A stretch of DNA of 64,000 bases. Origin: JBDZUZ01 sp040255445 (lineage in GTDB: Bacteria; Planctomycetota; Phycisphaerae; Phycisphaerales; UBA1924). Under the pieces are notes generated by a model that was given only the letters and a program-made list of their open reading frames with translations, searched no databases and was not told where the DNA came from. The stretch is taken from contig JBDZUZ010000003.1 in assembly GCA_040255445.1 (NCBI GenBank), positions 13,433-77,432 of the forward strand, given 5' to 3'. The stretch's first letter is position 1; each line of letters begins with the position of its first letter. The translations under genes were made by a program, and so were the position numbers. Positions 61,787 through 64,000 of the stretch are shown here, in pieces.

Positions 61787-63472
61787 TCAGACGCCGCCCG
61801 CACCGACAGGCGCCGCAAACGGATCAACCGCCGCCCGCGGCAGCCGCGGTTCCCGCATCTCGGGGCGACGATCAATGAGCAGTTCCGCCTCCGTCACCGC
61901 CGCGGGCAGAAACAACATATCGCGCTCGACACCGGCGCCATCAGCTTCCGCGGCCGCTTCGCCCCCCTCATCACCATCTCCCTTCGCCCCGCCGGTCTCA
62001 TAACCGCCGAGAAACCGCCAGCTCCCGTTGATCCGGCCGATGATGTGGTACGTGCCCGCGGCCACTTCCGGCACGACCCACCGCGATGTGTCGTGATGAT
62101 CCTCATCGGGCGGGAACGGCGCGGCCGTCAGCGCGATCGGCCCCGGCCGCCACCCCGCCGGGAACTTCGGGTGCCGAACCGGCGGCAACGCCCCCGGATG
62201 CGGCGGATCAGACTCCGCGTAGAACGCCGTCAACTCGGCGGGGTAGACATCCAGCACTCCGCGGCTGAACCAGTGCACGTGCCCGCCGCCGCCACTCTCC
62301 CGAACCAGCTCCATCGACTTGCGCAGGTCGTCCCACGTCGCATCCGGACCCTCGCCCACGACGCGTATCCCCGCCACCAGATCGTGCACACGCCCAGCAC
62401 CGAGTTCCTGCATGTGCTTCACCTGGTTCAGCCACGTCTGCGCGAATGCGTCGTAGTTAAACCGGTACACCTGCGGAATGAACGTGTCCCAGCCCGACCC
62501 GGTCCACGCCGCCCACTTGGGCCACTCGAGCAGATAGTGCCGGTAGCACCACGGGTACACCGCGGGGCTCAGCGAGATCACGATCCCCGGCCGCGCGGCC
62601 CGAACCTCCGATACGAACTGCCGCGCATACTCGTTGACCTTGTCCGCCCGCCACCGCATCCACGCGGCATCGGTGTAGTCCTCCGGCGGCTGCGCGCCGT
62701 TGTGCTCCGCCGCGTACACCTGCCGCGTGTAGTCGTCATAGCCCATCGTGACATACGGCCAAACGATCCGATCATCGAGCTGGATCCCATCCAGGTCGTA
62801 CTTGTCGATCGCCTCCAGCACGATGTCCAGGAGAAACCGCCGCGCTTCGGGGTGCAGCGGATTCATCCACACGAAGCCATTCGGCGCTACCTCGTTCCCC
62901 TCGATGTCGCGACTGAGCCACTCCGGCTTCATCTTCCGCAGGTGGTTCATCGTGTCCTTGTGCGCGGCCATGAAGCCGTACTCGAACCACGCCACATAGA
63001 TCAGCCCATTCCGGTGCGCCTCGATCAGCGTCTCTTCGAGCAGATCCCGAGCCGGCTTCGACAGCGAACTGGGATCATCCGATGGATCCTGCGGCATCAG
63101 GTTCGGCCGACGCTCGAGCCCGATCACGTTGCGCAGCGTCTCGGAAGGGAACTGCGTGTACCCGTTCTTCCACACCTCGACATACACCGTGTTCAACCCG
63201 ATCTCGCGCAGCCGCCGCATGCTCTCCGCGCTCTTCTCGGGGCCCGATATCGCATCATTTGCGGTCGTCGTGAGCCATGTGCCGCGCACTTCCGGCGGAG
63301 CTTGCGCCGGCCCCGCGGCCGCGGTCGGCACAACGGCCGTCTGGGCCGCGGCGGTGAGCGACAGGCCCAGCGCAAGCAGGGCTCCCGCCCACCGCCCCGC
63401 CCGCCAGAGCGGGGCACTCTGGGCCCCACGCCGCGATCCGGATACTCCGTGCATGTTGTCGGCTCTGGTCAT
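61787..63472 (-). CDS. Secreted GHL10-family glycosyl hydrolase-like protein
   Basis: A 561-residue secreted protein. A signal peptide spans about 25-42 (WAGALLALGLSLTAAAQ). The GHL10 (DUF187) domain covers about 60-420: VRGTWLTTTANDAISGP, IGLNTVYVEVWKNGY, YDLDGIQLDDRIVWP and HDLVAGIRVVGEG. Asp and Glu in LDGIQLDDRI probably correspond to the active site of this clan. The C-terminus is a separate beta-rich domain (about 430-561). It is the second GHL10 protein next to 59275-61707, which suggests a joint polysaccharide task. ATG 63472 or 63454 starts the protein. Confidence 0.85.
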   Translation of the reverse strand: MTRADNMHGVSGSRRGAQSAPLWRAGRWAGALLALGLSLTAAAQTAVVPTAAAGPAQAPPEVRGTWLTTTANDAISGPEKSAESMRRLREIGLNTVYVEVWKNGYTQFPSETLRNVIGLERRPNLMPQDPSDDPSSLSKPARDLLEETLIEAHRNGLIYVAWFEYGFMAAHKDTMNHLRKMKPEWLSRDIEGNEVAPNGFVWMNPLHPEARRFLLDIVLEAIDKYDLDGIQLDDRIVWPYVTMGYDDYTRQVYAAEHNGAQPPEDYTDAAWMRWRADKVNEYARQFVSEVRAARPGIVISLSPAVYPWCYRHYLLEWPKWAAWTGSGWDTFIPQVYRFNYDAFAQTWLNQVKHMQELGAGRVHDLVAGIRVVGEGPDATWDDLRKSMELVRESGGGGHVHWFSRGVLDVYPAELTAFYAESDPPHPGALPPVRHPKFPAGWRPGPIALTAAPFPPDEDHHDTSRWVVPEVAAGTYHIIGRINGSWRFLGGYETGGAKGDGDEGGEAAAEADGAGVERDMLFLPAAVTEAELLIDRRPEMREPRLPRAAVDPFAAPVGAGGV

Positions 63473-63561
63473 GCGTCTACTCTTTCACCCCTCCCGCGGC
63501 GGACCGCGGCCGGGAAACACACCGCGGCGAGCCCGCGATTCACTTCAGGAAGGTACAGCCA

Positions 63562-64000
63562 ATGGCTTCGGCCCAGCCGTTTCGGATCGGGATCGTCGGT
63601 GCGGGTGGCATCGCTGGTGCGCACACCGGAGCGGCCGCCGCCGCCGGTGACGCGATCAAGATCGTCGCCGTCGCCGACCCGAGCAACGCCGCCCGCCAGC
63701 GCATCGCCGACCAGACCGGCGCCACCGGTTTCGAGACGGCCGACCAGTTGATCAAGGCCGCCAAAGAGCTCGGCATCGACGGCCTGGTCGTCTGCACACC
63801 GCCCTCCGCGCGCCTGGCGATCATCCGCAAGGCCGTCGCCGCGGGCCTGCATGTCCTCAGCGAGAAGCCGATCGCCCACACGCTCGCCGAGGCGAAGAAG
63901 ATCGCCGCGATCGGTGCTGCCGGCCGCAAGGTCGTCACCGCCGTCGGCTACTGCCACCGCTTCACGCCCGCCGTCAACGAAATGAAGCGTCTCATCGCCG
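63562..64000 (+). CDS. Gfo/Idh/MocA-family oxidoreductase (partial, runs off the window)
   Basis: The first 146 codons of a sugar or inositol dehydrogenase-type protein. AGGAAGG lies 7-8 bases before ATG 63562. The Rossmann motif is RIGIVGAGGIAGAHTGAA, followed by IVAVADPSNAARQRIA, DGLVVCTPPSARLAIIRKA, GLHVLSEKPIAHT (the conserved EKP with catalytic Lys) and VGYCHRFTPA. The NAD(P)-binding half is complete; the substrate domain lies beyond the window. It is divergent from the GHL10 gene, in keeping with sugar metabolism. Confidence 0.93.
   Translation, partial: MASAQPFRIGIVGAGGIAGAHTGAAAAAGDAIKIVAVADPSNAARQRIADQTGATGFETADQLIKAAKELGIDGLVVCTPPSARLAIIRKAVAAGLHVLSEKPIAHTLAEAKKIAAIGAAGRKVVTAVGYCHRFTPAVNEMKRLIA

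Overview
The window is high-GC DNA with dense coding on both strands and no rRNA or tRNA that I could find. Several signs point to a planctomycete of the Phycisphaerae type. Two secreted proteins end in a PEP-CTERM-like tail (PAPGAAALLGLGGL plus four Arg). Two others end in DxDxxGxVDGDD dockerin-like repeats. Several small membrane proteins carry a CxxC...CPECG zinc ribbon. An ECF sigma factor is coupled to a Ser/Thr kinase with TPR-like repeats. The assignment is an inference from these family signatures, not from a marker-gene comparison.

Layout. 1-5.5 kb: a zinc-ribbon membrane protein, two PEP-CTERM-like secreted proteins with strong terminators, two DUF1801-type genes and two unknowns. 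5.6-7.6 kb: an M28 peptidase and a beta-propeller protein. 7.6-14.0 kb (minus strand): a five-gene tricarboxylate module encoding a citryl-CoA lyase/citrate synthase-like protein, a degenerate HD protein, a single-chain aconitase-family enzyme, an isocitrate/isopropylmalate dehydrogenase-like enzyme and MmgE/PrpD. The first four genes are joined by ATGA stop/start overlaps. 14-19.9 kb: zinc-ribbon proteins, an S41 peptidase, a DinB-like protein and an SDR gene broken by one in-frame TAG. 20-26.3 kb: PEP carboxylase, DUF2256, an Fe-S photolyase, LemA and an FAH-family enzyme. 26.4-32.5 kb: a complete NodT/MFP/RND tripartite exporter. 32.5-36.8 kb: a DUF1801 protein with a histone-H1-like tail, an orphan BtuC/FecCD permease, an orphan atpC, smpB and two tandem paralogues.

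36.8-43.5 kb is a metal (probably Mn) uptake island. It holds a TroA-type binding protein, an ATPase, two permeases that both carry DtxR-like C-terminal domains, an OprB-type porin and a short MntR-type repressor. An identical palindrome, GTAGCC-N2-GGCTAC, lies upstream of the ABC operon and of the porin gene, so both are probably under the same repressor. 43.6-46.4 kb: a four-TM protein and an ArsR-like regulator coupled to a two-domain retropepsin-like lipoprotein. 46.5-48.9 kb: four overlapping genes for a small membrane redox module built around a ferric-reductase-like/Rieske fusion.

49-52.4 kb: the kinase/ECF sigma pair, preceded by a 15-bp tandem repeat. 52.4-56.6 kb: an MddA-like membrane methyltransferase, an OsmC protein, an APC permease and an HGSNAT-like acyltransferase. 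56.7-64 kb: a dockerin-anchored secreted protein, a ROK-like kinase, a phosphodiester glycosidase-GHL10-dockerin fusion, a second GHL10 protein and the start of a Gfo/Idh/MocA oxidoreductase that runs off the end. This last block looks like envelope or polysaccharide glycan metabolism.

The most interesting items are the tricarboxylate module with its degenerate HD protein, the palindrome-defined metal regulon that includes a porin, the membrane redox operon, and the amber-interrupted SDR.
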